Source of the DNA: Jiangella alkaliphila
GTDB lineage: Bacteria; Actinomycetota; Actinomycetes; Jiangellales; Jiangellaceae
Assembly (NCBI RefSeq): GCF_900105925.1
Contig: NZ_LT629791.1
Span: 2,205,278 to 2,269,277, forward strand
DNA: 64,000 nt
Direction: 5' to 3'
Positions 10,356-18,501 of the stretch are shown here, piece after piece. Under the pieces are notes generated by a model that was not told the DNA's origin, did no database searches, and saw only the letters and a list, made by a program, of their open reading frames with translations. Each line of letters opens with the position of its first letter. The first letter of the stretch is position 1. A program made the translations under genes and the position numbers.

Positions 10356-11246
10356 GTGCAGAACGACGAGACGTCCGCCGGTCCCAGACTCCTGGGGCCG
10401 GCGGACGTTCGCCGTCTGGCGGCCGAGCTCGACCTGCGGCCGACCAAGACGCTGGGGCAGAACTTCGTCATCGACCCCAACACGGTGCGGCGCATCGTCC
10501 GGGTGGCCGGTGTCGGCGCCGACGACGTCGTGGTCGAGGTCGGCCCCGGGCTGGGCTCGCTGACGCTGGCGCTGCTGCCGGTCGTGGCCCGGGTGGCGGC
10601 GGTCGAGGTCGACCCCGCGCTGGCGGCGCGGCTGCCCGCGACGGTGGCCGAGTACGCGCCGGGCGTGGCCGACCGGCTCGAGGTGGTGCCGGGCGACGCG
10701 CTGCGGGTGTCCGCCCTGCCCGGGCCGGCGCCGACGGCGCTGGTGGCCAACCTGCCGTACAACGTGTCCGTGCCGGTGCTGCTGCACCTGCTGCAGACGT
10801 TCCCGAGCCTTCGGCGCGCTCTGGTCATGGTGCAGAAGGAGGTCGCCGACCGGCTGGCCGCCCCGCCGGGGTCGCGCACGTACGGCGTCCCGTCGGTCAA
10901 GGCGGCCTGGTATGCGACGGTGTCGCCGGCCGGGTCCGTGGGCCGCAACGTGTTCTGGCCGGCGCCGAACGTCGACTCCGGGCTGGTGCTGCTGCAGCGG
11001 CGCCCGTCCGGCCGCGACCCGGCCGAGCGGGCCGCCGTCTTCGCCGTCGTCGACGCCGCGTTCGCCCAGCGGCGCAAGGGGCTGCGGGCCGCACTGAGCG
11101 GCTGGGCCGGCTCCGCTACGGCCGCCGAGACGGTGCTCGCGGCGGCCGGCGTCGACCCCCGCGCACGCGGCGAACAGCTCACCGTGGACGACTTCGCCCG
11201 GATCGCCGCGGCACGCCCGAAAATAGACATCTCTGGCGACTCTTGA
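10356..11246 (+). CDS. rsmA: 16S rRNA dimethyladenosine transferase (KsgA/RsmA)
   Basis: A 296-residue SAM-dependent enzyme that dimethylates two adjacent adenines near the 3' end of 16S r[13 protein letters not shown] is the N-terminal family signature, [12 protein letters not shown] is the SAM motif I, and NLPYN (residues 132-136) is the catalytic motif IV. The C-terminal helical domain carries [13 protein letters not shown]. The preferred start is GTG at 10356. It is 27 bases upstream of ispE and continues the conserved rpf-rsmA-ispE order. Confidence 0.95.
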   Translation: MQNDETSAGPRLLGPADVRRLAAELDLRPTKTLGQNFVIDPNTVRRIVRVAGVGADDVVVEVGPGLGSLTLALLPVVARVAAVEVDPALAARLPATVAEYAPGVADRLEVVPGDALRVSALPGPAPTALVANLPYNVSVPVLLHLLQTFPSLRRALVMVQKEVADRLAAPPGSRTYGVPSVKAAWYATVSPAGSVGRNVFWPAPNVDSGLVLLQRRPSGRDPAERAAVFAVVDAAFAQRRKGLRAALSGWAGSATAAETVLAAAGVDPRARGEQLTVDDFARIAAARPKIDISGDS

Positions 11247-11273
11247 GCTGGTATCTCCGGTAAGGTCTCGCTG

Positions 11274-12164
11274 GTGCTGCAGGTGATCGCCCGCGTCCCG
11301 GCGAAGATCAATCTGATGCTGTCCGTCGGTCCGGTCCGCTCCGACGGTTTCCACGAGCTCGCGACCGTCTTCCACGCCGTCTCGCTCTACGACGAGGTCG
11401 CCGCCGTCCACGCCGACGCCGTCACCGTCCACGTCACCGGTCCGTACGCGGGTCACACTCCCGCCGACGAGTCCAACCTCGCCGTCCGTGCCGCCCGGGC
11501 GCTGGCCCGCCGGGCCCGGCTGCGCAGCGGTGCGCAGCTGCGCGTGCACAAGGAGATCCCGGTCGCCGCCGGGCTGGCCGGCGGCAGCGCCGACGCCGCG
11601 GGGGCGCTGCTCGCCTGTGACCGCCTCTGGGGGCTGAAGCTGCCCGAGTCGCGGCTGTCCGCCGTCGCCGCCGGGCTCGGCAGCGACGTGCCGTTCGCGC
11701 TCACCGGCGGCACGGCCGTCGGGACGGGGCGCGGCGAGCGGCTGCGCCCGGTGCCGGTCGGCGCCCCGCTGCACTGGGTCCTCGCGACGGCCGACGGCGG
11801 CCTGTCGACGCCCGAGGTCTACCGCCGCCTCGACGACCTCCGCTCCGACCGCAAGGTGCCCGCGCCGGCGGTCCCGGGCGAGCTGCTGGCGGCGCTCGCG
11901 TCCGGCGACGTCGACGCGCTGGCCGCGCTGCTGCACAACGACCTTCAGGAGGCCGCGCTGGCCCTGCGGCCGGCGCTGGGTGACACGCTGCGGGCCGGGC
12001 GCGAGCTCGGCGCGCTGGCGGGCATCGTGTCCGGCTCCGGGCCCACGTGCATCTTCCTGGCCCGCGACGGCATGTCTGCCGGCGCCCTGGCCGTCGGCCT
12101 CGCCGCGTCGGGCACCTGCGCCAGCGCCCTGGCCGTCACCGGTCCCGCCGCCGTCGGCACCTGA
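11274..12164 (+). CDS. ispE: 4-diphosphocytidyl-2-C-methyl-D-erythritol kinase
   Basis: A 296-residue GHMP kinase of the MEP isoprenoid pathway, phosphorylating CDP-ME. VPAKINLMLSVG is the N-terminal signature; the ATP-binding GHMP motif PVAAGLAGGSADAAGAL lies at about 96-112; GSDVPFALTGGTAVGTGRG and the C-terminal SGSGPTCIFL complete the family motifs. The start is GTG at 11274. It follows rsmA as in most actinobacteria. Confidence 0.95.
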   Translation: MLQVIARVPAKINLMLSVGPVRSDGFHELATVFHAVSLYDEVAAVHADAVTVHVTGPYAGHTPADESNLAVRAARALARRARLRSGAQLRVHKEIPVAAGLAGGSADAAGALLACDRLWGLKLPESRLSAVAAGLGSDVPFALTGGTAVGTGRGERLRPVPVGAPLHWVLATADGGLSTPEVYRRLDDLRSDRKVPAPAVPGELLAALASGDVDALAALLHNDLQEAALALRPALGDTLRAGRELGALAGIVSGSGPTCIFLARDGMSAGALAVGLAASGTCASALAVTGPAAVGT

Positions 12165-12174
12165 GGCCGCGGTC

Positions 12175-12798
12175 GTGCCCGGCCATCCGCCGCTGGACCG
12201 CTGGGTGCCGCTGACCCCGTCCGCCGTCGCCGCGGTGCTGGACGGCTGGGCCGCGCCGTGGTGGATCGCCGGTGGGTACGCGCTCGAGCTGGCCGTGGGC
12301 CGGTCCTGGCGGGCGCACGCCGACGTCGACGTGCTCGTGCTGCGCCCGTCGGCCGGCGAACTGCACGATGTCCTGCCCGGCTGGCAGCTGTGGGCCGCCG
12401 ACCCGCCGGGGGCGTTGCGGCCGTGGCCGGCGGACGAGCCGCTGCCCGGCCACGTCCACGACATCTGGTGCCGGCGCCCGTCCTCGCCGGCCTGGGAGCT
12501 GCAGTTCATGGTCGACGACGCGGACGGCGCGGTGTGGACGTCCCGCCGTGACGCCCGGGTGCGTGCGCCGGTGGCGTCGATCGGGCAGCGGAGCGCTGAT
12601 GGGCTGCCGTACCTGCGCCCGGAGATCCAGCTGTTCTACAAGGCGAAGCGGCCGCGGCCGAAGGACGAGACCGATGCCGCCGTCGTCCTGCCGCTGCTCG
12701 ACCCGGCGGCGCGGGCCTGGCTGGACGACGCGCTCGCGCTGACGCTGCCGGACCACCCCTGGCGGACCGCGCTCGCCCGTCCTCCGACCCGAAGTTGA
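12175..12798 (+). CDS. Nucleotidyltransferase-fold protein
   Basis: A 207-residue protein resembling the nucleotidyltransferase families that include ANT(2'')-like adenylyltransferases: WWIAGGYALEL (about 29-39), then RAHADVDVLVLR with a candidate Asp-x-Asp at 50/52, and later GLPYLRPEIQLFYKAKR. The mid region WELQFMVDDADGAVW fits the same fold. The substrate, whether a small molecule or a protein, is unknown. GTG at 12175 is 10 bases after ispE. Its TGA stop (12796-12798) lies inside the palindromic repeat at 12791, so the last residues (PTRS) may be set by the repeat insertion. Confidence 0.75.
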   Translation: MPGHPPLDRWVPLTPSAVAAVLDGWAAPWWIAGGYALELAVGRSWRAHADVDVLVLRPSAGELHDVLPGWQLWAADPPGALRPWPADEPLPGHVHDIWCRRPSSPAWELQFMVDDADGAVWTSRRDARVRAPVASIGQRSADGLPYLRPEIQLFYKAKRPRPKDETDAAVVLPLLDPAARAWLDDALALTLPDHPWRTALARPPTRS

Positions 12799-12868
12799 TC
12801 TTGGAGTTGTTCGGCAATTGCGGTCCGAAATGCCCGATAGATGGCCCACTTTTTCCAAGATCAACTTC
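12791..12868. repeat. Intergenic palindromic repeat, copy 2
   Basis: A 78-bp inverted repeat with arms GAAGTTGATCTTGGA and TCCAAGATCAACTTC. Its loop (CGGTCCGAAATGCCCGATAG) is the reverse complement of part of the loop of the copy at 56926, so the two are in opposite orientation. It overlaps the 3' end of the nucleotidyltransferase-like gene, providing its TGA, and lies between convergent genes. Confidence 0.85.
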
Positions 12869-12881
12869 GCTGGGTGGTCGG

Positions 12882-13709
12882 TCAGCGGCGGGCCAGCATG
12901 ACCGTCCGGGTGCCGCGCACCCGCAGGTCGTCGCGGCGGTGCAGTGAGCCAGGGCCGTCGCCGTCCAGCAGCTCCTCCAGGGCGCTGGCGTCGGCGGGGT
13001 CGAGGTCGTCCACGTGCCGTGCCATCCGGCCGAACCAGATGGCGGCGTAGGCGGCGGTGGCCGGCGGCGCGGGCGAGAGGTCGATGTCGAACGTCCGCTC
13101 GTCGACCAGCGTGAACCCGGCCGCCGCCAGCCGGGCCGGCCAGTCCGTGCCGAGCTCCGGCAGCCGCTCCGCCTGATGCTGTTCCAGGCCCTCCAGCAGC
13201 CGCGTCTCCAGCCCGGAGCCGGCCTCGTCCGGCAGGAACCGGATCTGGACCGGGAACTCCGCGACGGCGATCAGCCCGCCGTCGCGGGTCGCGGCATGGA
13301 CGTCGCGCAGGACGCGGTCGGGGTCGGCCAGGTGGTGCAGCGACAGCGATGCCCACGTGAGGTCCACCGGGCCGGGCACCGGCCAGGTCTCGTCGAGGTC
13401 GGCGTGGACCGTCGTGATGCGGTCGGCCAGCCCCTGGTCCAGCGCCTTCGTGCGGACGCGGTGCAGCAGCGCGGCGTCCGCGTCGACGGCGATGATCTCG
13501 GCGCCGGCGAACCGGTGCGCCAGCCGCAGCGTGCCGGTGCCGGTCCCGGCGCCGAGGTCGACGATGCGCCGTCGCCGGTCGCCGCCGGCCGCGCGGCGCA
13601 CGAAGCTCAGCGCGTCGGCCCAGTACTCGTGCAGCACGTCGCCGTCGAGGTCGAGCAGGTCGCCGAACGAGCTGTCCTCGCCGCCGTGGTCGTGGTGGTG
13701 GTCGCTCAT
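12882..13709 (-). CDS. Class I SAM-dependent methyltransferase
   Basis: A 275-residue methyltransferase. RRIVDLGAGTGTGTLRLA is motif I, EIIAVDADAALL follows, and VDLTWASLSLHHLADPDRVL resembles the UbiE/Methyltransf_11 class. It begins with a His/Asp/Glu-rich stretch (SDHHHDHGGEDS) that might bind metal. ATG at 13709 leaves 47 bp to the divergent cupin regulator, a pairing that suggests common control. An alternative start further upstream would overlap the divergent promoter and is less likely. The acceptor is unknown. Confidence 0.85.
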   Translation of the reverse strand: MSDHHHDHGGEDSSFGDLLDLDGDVLHEYWADALSFVRRAAGGDRRRRIVDLGAGTGTGTLRLAHRFAGAEIIAVDADAALLHRVRTKALDQGLADRITTVHADLDETWPVPGPVDLTWASLSLHHLADPDRVLRDVHAATRDGGLIAVAEFPVQIRFLPDEAGSGLETRLLEGLEQHQAERLPELGTDWPARLAAAGFTLVDERTFDIDLSPAPPATAAYAAIWFGRMARHVDDLDPADASALEELLDGDGPGSLHRRDDLRVRGTRTVMLARR

Positions 13710-13729
13710 AGGGCGACGGTAGGCGACCG

Positions 13730-13766
13730 ATGCGCCGATCGCATAGAGTCTTGCCAATGGAGCAAG
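13730..13766. promoter_or_regulatory. Two short palindromes between the methyltransferase and XRE-cupin genes
   Basis: ATGCG-N5-CGCAT (13730-13744) and CTTGC-N7-GCAAG (13750-13766) occupy most of the 47-bp divergent interval; the second spans the ATG of the regulator. Their placement suits autoregulation by the XRE-cupin protein. This is inferred from symmetry and position only. Confidence 0.35.
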
Positions 13767-14353
13767 GCGAGGTGGACGTCGACGCGGTGATCCGGGCCCG
13801 GATCCGTGGGCTCCGGCAGGCCAAGGGCTGGTCGCTGGACGCGCTGGCCGCCCGCTGCCACCTGAGTCCGTCGACCCTGAGCCGCATCGAGACCGGCGCG
13901 CGGCGCATCTCGATCGACCAGCTGGTGCCGATCGCCCGCGCCCTCGACACCACCCTCGACCAGCTGGTCGAGCCGGTCGAGGACGCCGACGTCGTCATCC
14001 GGCCGCGGCACGACCGCCAGCACGGCGCGACGATCTGGCAGCTGTCGCGCGACGACGGGCCGCACGGGCTCACCGTCGCCAAGATGCGGATCACCCGGCT
14101 GACGCGGCCGAAGCAGCTGCGCGTCCACCCGGGCCGCGACTGGTTCACCGTGCTGTCGGGGACGATCCGGCTGTACCTCGGCGACCGGGTGATCCTGGTG
14201 GCGGCCGGTCAGGCGGCGCAGTTCTCGACCATGGCGCCGCACGCGGTCGTCGCGCACGAGAAGCCGGCGGAGCTGCTCACCATCCTCGACCGCGACGGGC
14301 AGCGGGCGCACCTGGACGCCGTCGACCTCACTCCGGAGACGTCGCCGCGGTGA
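13757..14353 (+). CDS. XRE-family regulator with C-terminal cupin domain
   Basis: A 198-residue regulator: HTH at about 10-70 (IRGLRQAKGWSLDALAARCHLSPSTLSRIE) and a cupin beta-barrel at about 105-190 (HPGRDWFTVLSGTIRLYLGDR, then VVAHEKPAELLTILD). The fusion couples DNA binding to sensing of a small molecule. It is divergent from the methyltransferase at 12882 and probably controls it. Its last 26 bases overlap the 3' end of the convergent OhrR-like gene. I prefer the ATG at 13757 over one 27 bases upstream because it follows the intergenic gap. Confidence 0.85.
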   Translation: MEQGEVDVDAVIRARIRGLRQAKGWSLDALAARCHLSPSTLSRIETGARRISIDQLVPIARALDTTLDQLVEPVEDADVVIRPRHDRQHGATIWQLSRDDGPHGLTVAKMRITRLTRPKQLRVHPGRDWFTVLSGTIRLYLGDRVILVAAGQAAQFSTMAPHAVVAHEKPAELLTILDRDGQRAHLDAVDLTPETSPR

Positions 14354-14777
14354 TCACGCGCGCGAGCGAGGCGTTCAGGGCCTCCAGTTCGGCGACCGGC
14401 AGGCCCAGCCGCTCGACGACGGCGTAGGGGATCTTCTCGGCGTCGTCGCGCAGCGCCCGGCCGGCGTCGGTCAGCTCGACGACCAGCAGCCGCTCGTCGT
14501 CGGTGCTGCGCCGCCGCGAGATGTACCGGGCCGCCTCCAGGCGCTTGAGCAGCGGCGACAGCGTCGCCGACTCCAGCTGCAGGGTGCCGCTGAGGTCCTT
14601 GACCGAGCGCGGCTCGCGCTCCCACAGAGCGAGCAGGACGAGGTACTGCGGGTGCGTCAGGCCCATCGGCTCGAGCAGCGGCCGGTACAGCCCGATGACG
14701 CTGCGGGCGGCGACGGCGAGGGCGAAGCAGACCTGCCGGTCGAGGGCCAGCGGATCGTCGCCGAGGTCTGTCGTCAT
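14328..14777 (-). CDS. MarR-family regulator, OhrR-like
   Basis: A 149-residue winged-helix regulator. The N-terminal part LDRQVCFALAVAARSVIGLYRPLLEPMGLTHPQYLVLLALWE closely follows OhrR, including a Cys at the position that senses organic hydroperoxides, and the wing carries RRSTDDERLLVVELT. OhrR normally represses ohr, but no ohr gene lies beside it. ATG at 14777 is chosen; a GTG two codons earlier is also possible. The gene is divergent from a small zinc-ribbon protein and shares a 26-bp 3' overlap with the XRE-cupin gene. Confidence 0.87.
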   Translation of the reverse strand: MTTDLGDDPLALDRQVCFALAVAARSVIGLYRPLLEPMGLTHPQYLVLLALWEREPRSVKDLSGTLQLESATLSPLLKRLEAARYISRRRSTDDERLLVVELTDAGRALRDDAEKIPYAVVERLGLPVAELEALNASLARVITAATSPE

Positions 14778-14803
14778 GGTCACACTCTATCGCACGCGAT
14801 TGA

Positions 14804-14815
14804 TTAGTGTGCTAA
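14804..14815. promoter_or_regulatory. Candidate MarR/OhrR operator
   Basis: TTAG-TGTG-CTAA is a palindrome in the 48-bp gap between the OhrR-like gene and the divergent zinc-ribbon gene. A MarR dimer could bind here and control both directions. Position and symmetry are seen; the binding protein is inferred. Confidence 0.35.
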
Positions 14816-14825
14816 CTGTTAAGAC

Positions 14826-15026
14826 ATGAAGAGAAAGCTGCCGTGGTACGGCCGGCTCACCGAGGTGCTGATGCCGTTGCTCGGCCCGGCCGACCTGGGC
14901 CGGCAGGACGACGCGCCGCCGCCGCATCCGGTGCGTGAGATCGAGTGCCCGCTGTGCCACCACCCGATGTCCGAGCACCGGCTCGAGCAGGTGGGTGGGA
15001 AGAACAGGCACTACTGCCCGGCGTGA
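14826..15026 (+). CDS. Small zinc-ribbon protein
   Basis: A 66-residue protein starting MKRKLPWYGRLTEVLMPLLG, with CPLCHHPMSEH and a C-terminal HYCPA. The Cys and His residues suit one zinc site. There is no signal peptide. It is 15 bases upstream of the ABC-F gene in the same direction and divergent from the OhrR-like regulator, so it may be redox-responsive, but no function is known to me. Confidence 0.65.
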   Translation: MKRKLPWYGRLTEVLMPLLGPADLGRQDDAPPPHPVREIECPLCHHPMSEHRLEQVGGKNRHYCPA

Positions 15027-15041
15027 GAAACTGGGCGTGAC

Positions 15042-16802
15042 ATGGCGCCCCGTAACCTCATCAACCTCGAGTCGGCCTCGCTGGCCTACGGCACCCGGTT
15101 CATCCTCGACGGCGTCTCGCTCGGGGTCGCCGAGGGCGATCGCATCGGCGTCGTGGGACGCAACGGCAGCGGCAAGTCCACGCTGCTGCGGGTGCTGGCC
15201 GGGCTCGAGCAGGTCGACACCGGCCGGGTCAGCCGTACCGGCGGGCTGCGCATCGGCCGGCTCGGCCAGAGCGACGAACTCGATCCCGCGGCGACGGTCG
15301 GCCAAGTGGTCATCGGCGACCGAGCGACGCACGAGTGGGCCGGCGACGCGCGCATCCGCGACGTGCTGGCGCATCTGGTGCCGGGGTTGTCGACGGACGC
15401 GCTGGTCGGGCCGCTGTCCGGTGGCGAGCGCCGCCGGGTCGCGCTGGCCCGCCTGCTGATCGGCGACGACGACCTCGTGCTGCTGGACGAGCCGACCAAC
15501 CATCTCGACGTCGAAGCGATCGACTGGCTGTCGCGGCACCTGGCGGCGGGAAATCGATCTCTCGTCATGGTGACGCATGACCGGTGGCTGCTGGACACCG
15601 TCGCGACCACCACGTGGGAGGTCACCGACGGCGCCGTCCACTCCTATGAGGGCGGCTACGCCGAGTACGTCCTGGCCCGGGCCGAACGGGTCCGGCTGGC
15701 CGCCGCCGACGAGTCGCGGCGGCAGAACCTGCTGCGCAAAGAGCTGGCCTGGCTGCGCCGCGGGCCGCCGGCGCGGACGTCGAAGCCGCGCTTCCGCATC
15801 ACCGCCGCCAACGCCCTGATCGAGAACGAACCGCCGCCCCGCGACCGGTACGAGCTGGCCAAGATGGCGACGACCCGTCTGGGCAAGAGCGTGTTCGACG
15901 CCGAGGACGTCACCGTGTCGCTCGGCGGCCGCACCCTGCTCGACCACGTCACGTGGCGGCTCGGCCCCGGCGACCGCGCCGGCATCGTCGGTGTCAACGG
16001 CGCCGGCAAGACGACGCTGCTGCGGCTGCTCGACGGCACGCTCGCGCCCGACTCGGGACGGGTGAAGGTCGGCCGCACGGTCGCCGCCGCCCACCTCGAC
16101 CAGGAGGTCGTCGGCCTGGAACCGGGGAAGCGGGTGCTCGAGACCGTCGAGGAGGTCCGCCGCGAGGTCCAGCTGGGCGGTGGCGACACCGTCACGGCCG
16201 GGCAGATGCTCGAACGGTTCGGGTTCGCCGGCCAGCGCCAGTGGTCGGTCGTCGGCGACCTGTCCGGTGGCGAGCGGCGGCGGTTGCAGTTGCTGCGGCT
16301 GCTGATGGGCGAGCCCAACGTCCTGCTGCTCGACGAGCCGACCAACGACCTCGATGTCGAGACCCTGAACGTCCTGGAGGACGTCCTCGACGGCTGGGCG
16401 GGCTCGCTCGTCGTCGTCAGCCACGACCGCTGGTTCCTCGAGCGCGTCACCGACGCGGTGTGGGCGCTCCTGGGCGACGGCCGGATCGTCCAGCTTCCCC
16501 GTGGGGTCGACCAGTACCTCGAGCTGCGGCGGGATCAGGCCGCCTCGGCCGAGGCGGCCGCAGCGGCGGGGGGTGCGCGGGCGCGGTCGGGGGACACGCG
16601 GGCGGTGCGCAAGGAGGTCGCCCGGATCGAGCGCGACCTGGAGAAGCTGGAGCGGCGCGAGAAGAGGCTGCACGAGCAGATCGCGGACAACGCCACGGAC
16701 CACGAGAAGGTACTGGCGCTGGACACGGAGCTGCGGTCGGTGCACGGGGAGCGGGAGTCGCTCGAGGAGCGCTGGCTGGAGTTGGCGGACGAGTTGGGTT
16801 AG
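15042..16802 (+). CDS. ABC-F family ATPase
   Basis: A 586-residue soluble protein with two ABC domains and no membrane segment. Walker A motifs are GRNGSGKST (39-47) and GVNGAGKTT; both domains have LSGGERRR signatures and LDEPTN Walker B extensions. After the second ABC there is a basic coiled coil (KEVARIERDLEKLERREKRLHEQI and following), as in Uup-type ABC-F proteins. Such factors act on the ribosome, on branched DNA or in antibiotic protection; which applies here cannot be told. This gene commonly follows ispE in actinobacteria, though here several genes intervene. ATG at 15042. Confidence 0.9.
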   Translation: MAPRNLINLESASLAYGTRFILDGVSLGVAEGDRIGVVGRNGSGKSTLLRVLAGLEQVDTGRVSRTGGLRIGRLGQSDELDPAATVGQVVIGDRATHEWAGDARIRDVLAHLVPGLSTDALVGPLSGGERRRVALARLLIGDDDLVLLDEPTNHLDVEAIDWLSRHLAAGNRSLVMVTHDRWLLDTVATTTWEVTDGAVHSYEGGYAEYVLARAERVRLAAADESRRQNLLRKELAWLRRGPPARTSKPRFRITAANALIENEPPPRDRYELAKMATTRLGKSVFDAEDVTVSLGGRTLLDHVTWRLGPGDRAGIVGVNGAGKTTLLRLLDGTLAPDSGRVKVGRTVAAAHLDQEVVGLEPGKRVLETVEEVRREVQLGGGDTVTAGQMLERFGFAGQRQWSVVGDLSGGERRRLQLLRLLMGEPNVLLLDEPTNDLDVETLNVLEDVLDGWAGSLVVVSHDRWFLERVTDAVWALLGDGRIVQLPRGVDQYLELRRDQAASAEAAAAAGGARARSGDTRAVRKEVARIERDLEKLERREKRLHEQIADNATDHEKVLALDTELRSVHGERESLEERWLELADELG

Positions 16803-16924
16803 TGGCCGTCCCCCTGCTGCCCATTCTCTTAGCCGTGAACGCGCGCCTCAAGTCCGACGCCGCTGCTGGTTGCGGTGGTCTGTGGTTGGGGGCTCTGGAC
16901 TTGACCCGCGCGTCCCCGGTCTAA

Positions 16925-17999
16925 CGACGTTGTGCGCAATAGGGATCGGGGCGTCCTCGGCTGAGGTGTCGGCTGTTTCGGCTACCGGGCGGCGGCGCGG
17001 TCGGAGACCAGCGATGCGACGGCGGCGATCGTCTCGGGTAGGTCGTCGCGGCGGCCGATCCAGCGTTGCAGGGGGCGCCAGTGCTTGAGTTCGCCGATGC
17101 CGTGCTCGACACAGATCCGGGTCGATGACTGGGCGTGGCGGGCTGCTCGCCAGGCGGCGAGGTCGTTCTCGGTGGCGTCGCCGCCAGGCTTCTTCGGTGG
17201 GATGCGCACCTGGCCAGGGTGGGCCTTGGCCAGGCCTTTGTAGCCATCGTCGAGTTCGGCTTCGACCCCCGGGTACAGGTCGAGCAGCTCGTCGATGCCG
17301 TCGGTTTTGACCGCGGTCTGGTCATGCATCCGGCCCGGCCGATACCCGCCGGCGAACAAGGTCCGCCCATGGGCGTCGGTGATCTGGCGTGAACTTGATC
17401 GTGTTCTGCCGCTTCTTCCCGGACACGAACGCCCGCCGCCCGGGCCGGTTCGCTCTCGGGCGGCGGACCTGGATCTCCGAGCCGTCGATTCGCAGCGTGA
17501 CCCCGTGATGGGCGGCGTAGGCGAACACGTCGGCCAGGGTGCGCAGCCGGACCCCGGCCGGGGCGGCGTACCCGCGACCGGCCAGCAGCGGACGGACCTG
17601 ACGCACCGCCCGGGTGATCGTGGACCGGTCGACCCCATACAGCCGGGCCAGCGCGGCATGCGGCAGCTGCAGCCGCAGCACGACCAGCGTGACGATCACC
17701 CGGTCGACGAAGACCAGCTCGTGCTTGCGCCCAGCCCCTTCGGCGCGGCCACGGCGTTGTCGGCCACGGCGCTGGGCCAGCTCAGACTCCCGCCGGCCCG
17801 CCCATGGCCCGGCCAGCTCGGCCACGAGGCGACCCAGGTGGTGACGGGAGATCCCGATGAAGGCAGAATGAACCAAGGCCGCACGAGCCCATGATCGACT
17901 AGACACCGCTTCATGATCTTGTGCGGCCGCCCATCAGCTCCGCAGCGACGCGCCGTGACCAGCAATCACCTGCCGTCACCTCTATTGCGCACCAAGTCG
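16925..17999 (-). mobile_element. IS5-family-like insertion sequence, 1075 bp
   Basis: Terminal inverted repeats are CGACGTTGTGCGCAATAG (16925-16942) and, inverted, CTATTGCGCACCAAGTCG (17982-17999), with 16 of 18 matching. The element is flanked by direct TAA at 16922-16924 and 18000-18002, a 3-bp TNA-type target duplication as known for some IS5 groups. Inside is one transposase gene on the minus strand with a frameshift. It sits within the palindromic element. Confidence 0.88.
16982..17906 (-). pseudogene. DDE transposase, frameshifted
   Basis: The N-terminal part (from about 17906) has an HTH (LARLYGVDRSTITRAVRQVRP) and the first catalytic Asp region (LRIDGSEIQVRRP). It goes out of frame near 17385, after GKKRQNTIKFT; the adjacent frame continues with QITDAHGRTLFAGGYRPGRM, HDQTAVKTDG, DDGYKGLAKAHPG and the Glu region RICVEHGIGELKHWRPL, which complete a DDE_Tnp_4-type core. 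Restoring one base (one C too many on the minus strand) joins the frames. The break is inside the catalytic domain, so a programmed frameshift is unlikely and the gene is probably dead. Stop at 16982. Confidence 0.85.
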
Positions 18000-18176
18000 T
18001 AAGAACTCGGCAGCTATCAGGGGGACGGGGGAGGTGTGGCGACGGGGCGGGTCCTGGTCTGGCGTTACGTCGTGGTCTGCCGTTACGCGGAATGGCGGAT
18101 TCGGGGCTGGTGGCGTGACTGGGGACAAGGACGTGACGGCAGACCAGGACCCCGGCCTTACCAACCTGGGTGTGGA

Positions 18177-18248
18177 GCGCGTCCTGGGTGTGAGTCGCGT
18201 TTCCGGGCCCGTTTCGCCGGTTCGGCGCGACTCACACCCAGGACGCGC
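18177..18248. repeat. 23-bp perfect hairpin inside the palindromic element
   Basis: Arms 18177-18199 and 18226-18248 (GCGCGTCCTGGGTGTGAGTC... and complement) pair perfectly over 23 bases around a 26-base loop. A CACACCCAGG direct copy follows the right arm. A second imperfect arm pair (GGTCCTGGTCTG / CAGACCAGGACC) surrounds it at about 18050-18150. Confidence 0.8.
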
Positions 18249-18501
18249 GTCACACCCAGGAAGCCAACGGTGCATATCGGGCGCGGCTGTGCCCGGTTCT
18301 TCCCCGTCCCCCTGATAGCTGCCAGTTCTTGGCCGCGTGCGCGCGGGTCAAGCGGTCATCGTCGCGCGAAGCGCCCATCAGTCCGCTTGAGGCGCGGGTG
18401 CGCGGCTAAGAGAATGGGCAGCAGGGGGACGACGCCCAACTAGGCAAACCCCGGCTGACTGGGCGCATAGGAGCGAACGAAGCGGGTAGTACGAAGGAAC
18501 G

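Larger units (their letters stand above)
16808..18430. repeat. Nested palindromic element, copy 1 (split by an IS)
   Basis: The outer arms, 16808-16835 and 18403-18430, are 28-base perfect inverted repeats beginning GTCCCCCTGCTGCCCATTCT. An inner pair, 18009-18030 and 18302-18323 (GGCAGCTATCAGGGGGACGG and complement), is perfect over 22 bases, and further hairpins lie inside. The left inner sequence is separated from the left outer arm by the IS at 16925-17999. Without the IS and its 3-bp duplication the element would be about 545 bp. A second copy at 36444-36797 has the same order of arms. No open reading frame of its own is convincing, and nothing else is seen in 18000-18501. Confidence 0.8.

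Noticed and set aside
9018-12509. Minus-strand open frame of 1163 codons
   Set aside because: Antisense to rpf, rsmA and ispE, all with clear family motifs; its product is low-complexity and resembles nothing.
17385-17390. Programmed frameshift in the IS transposase
   Set aside because: No slippery run is present at the break, and it lies between catalytic residues rather than at the usual orfA/orfB border.
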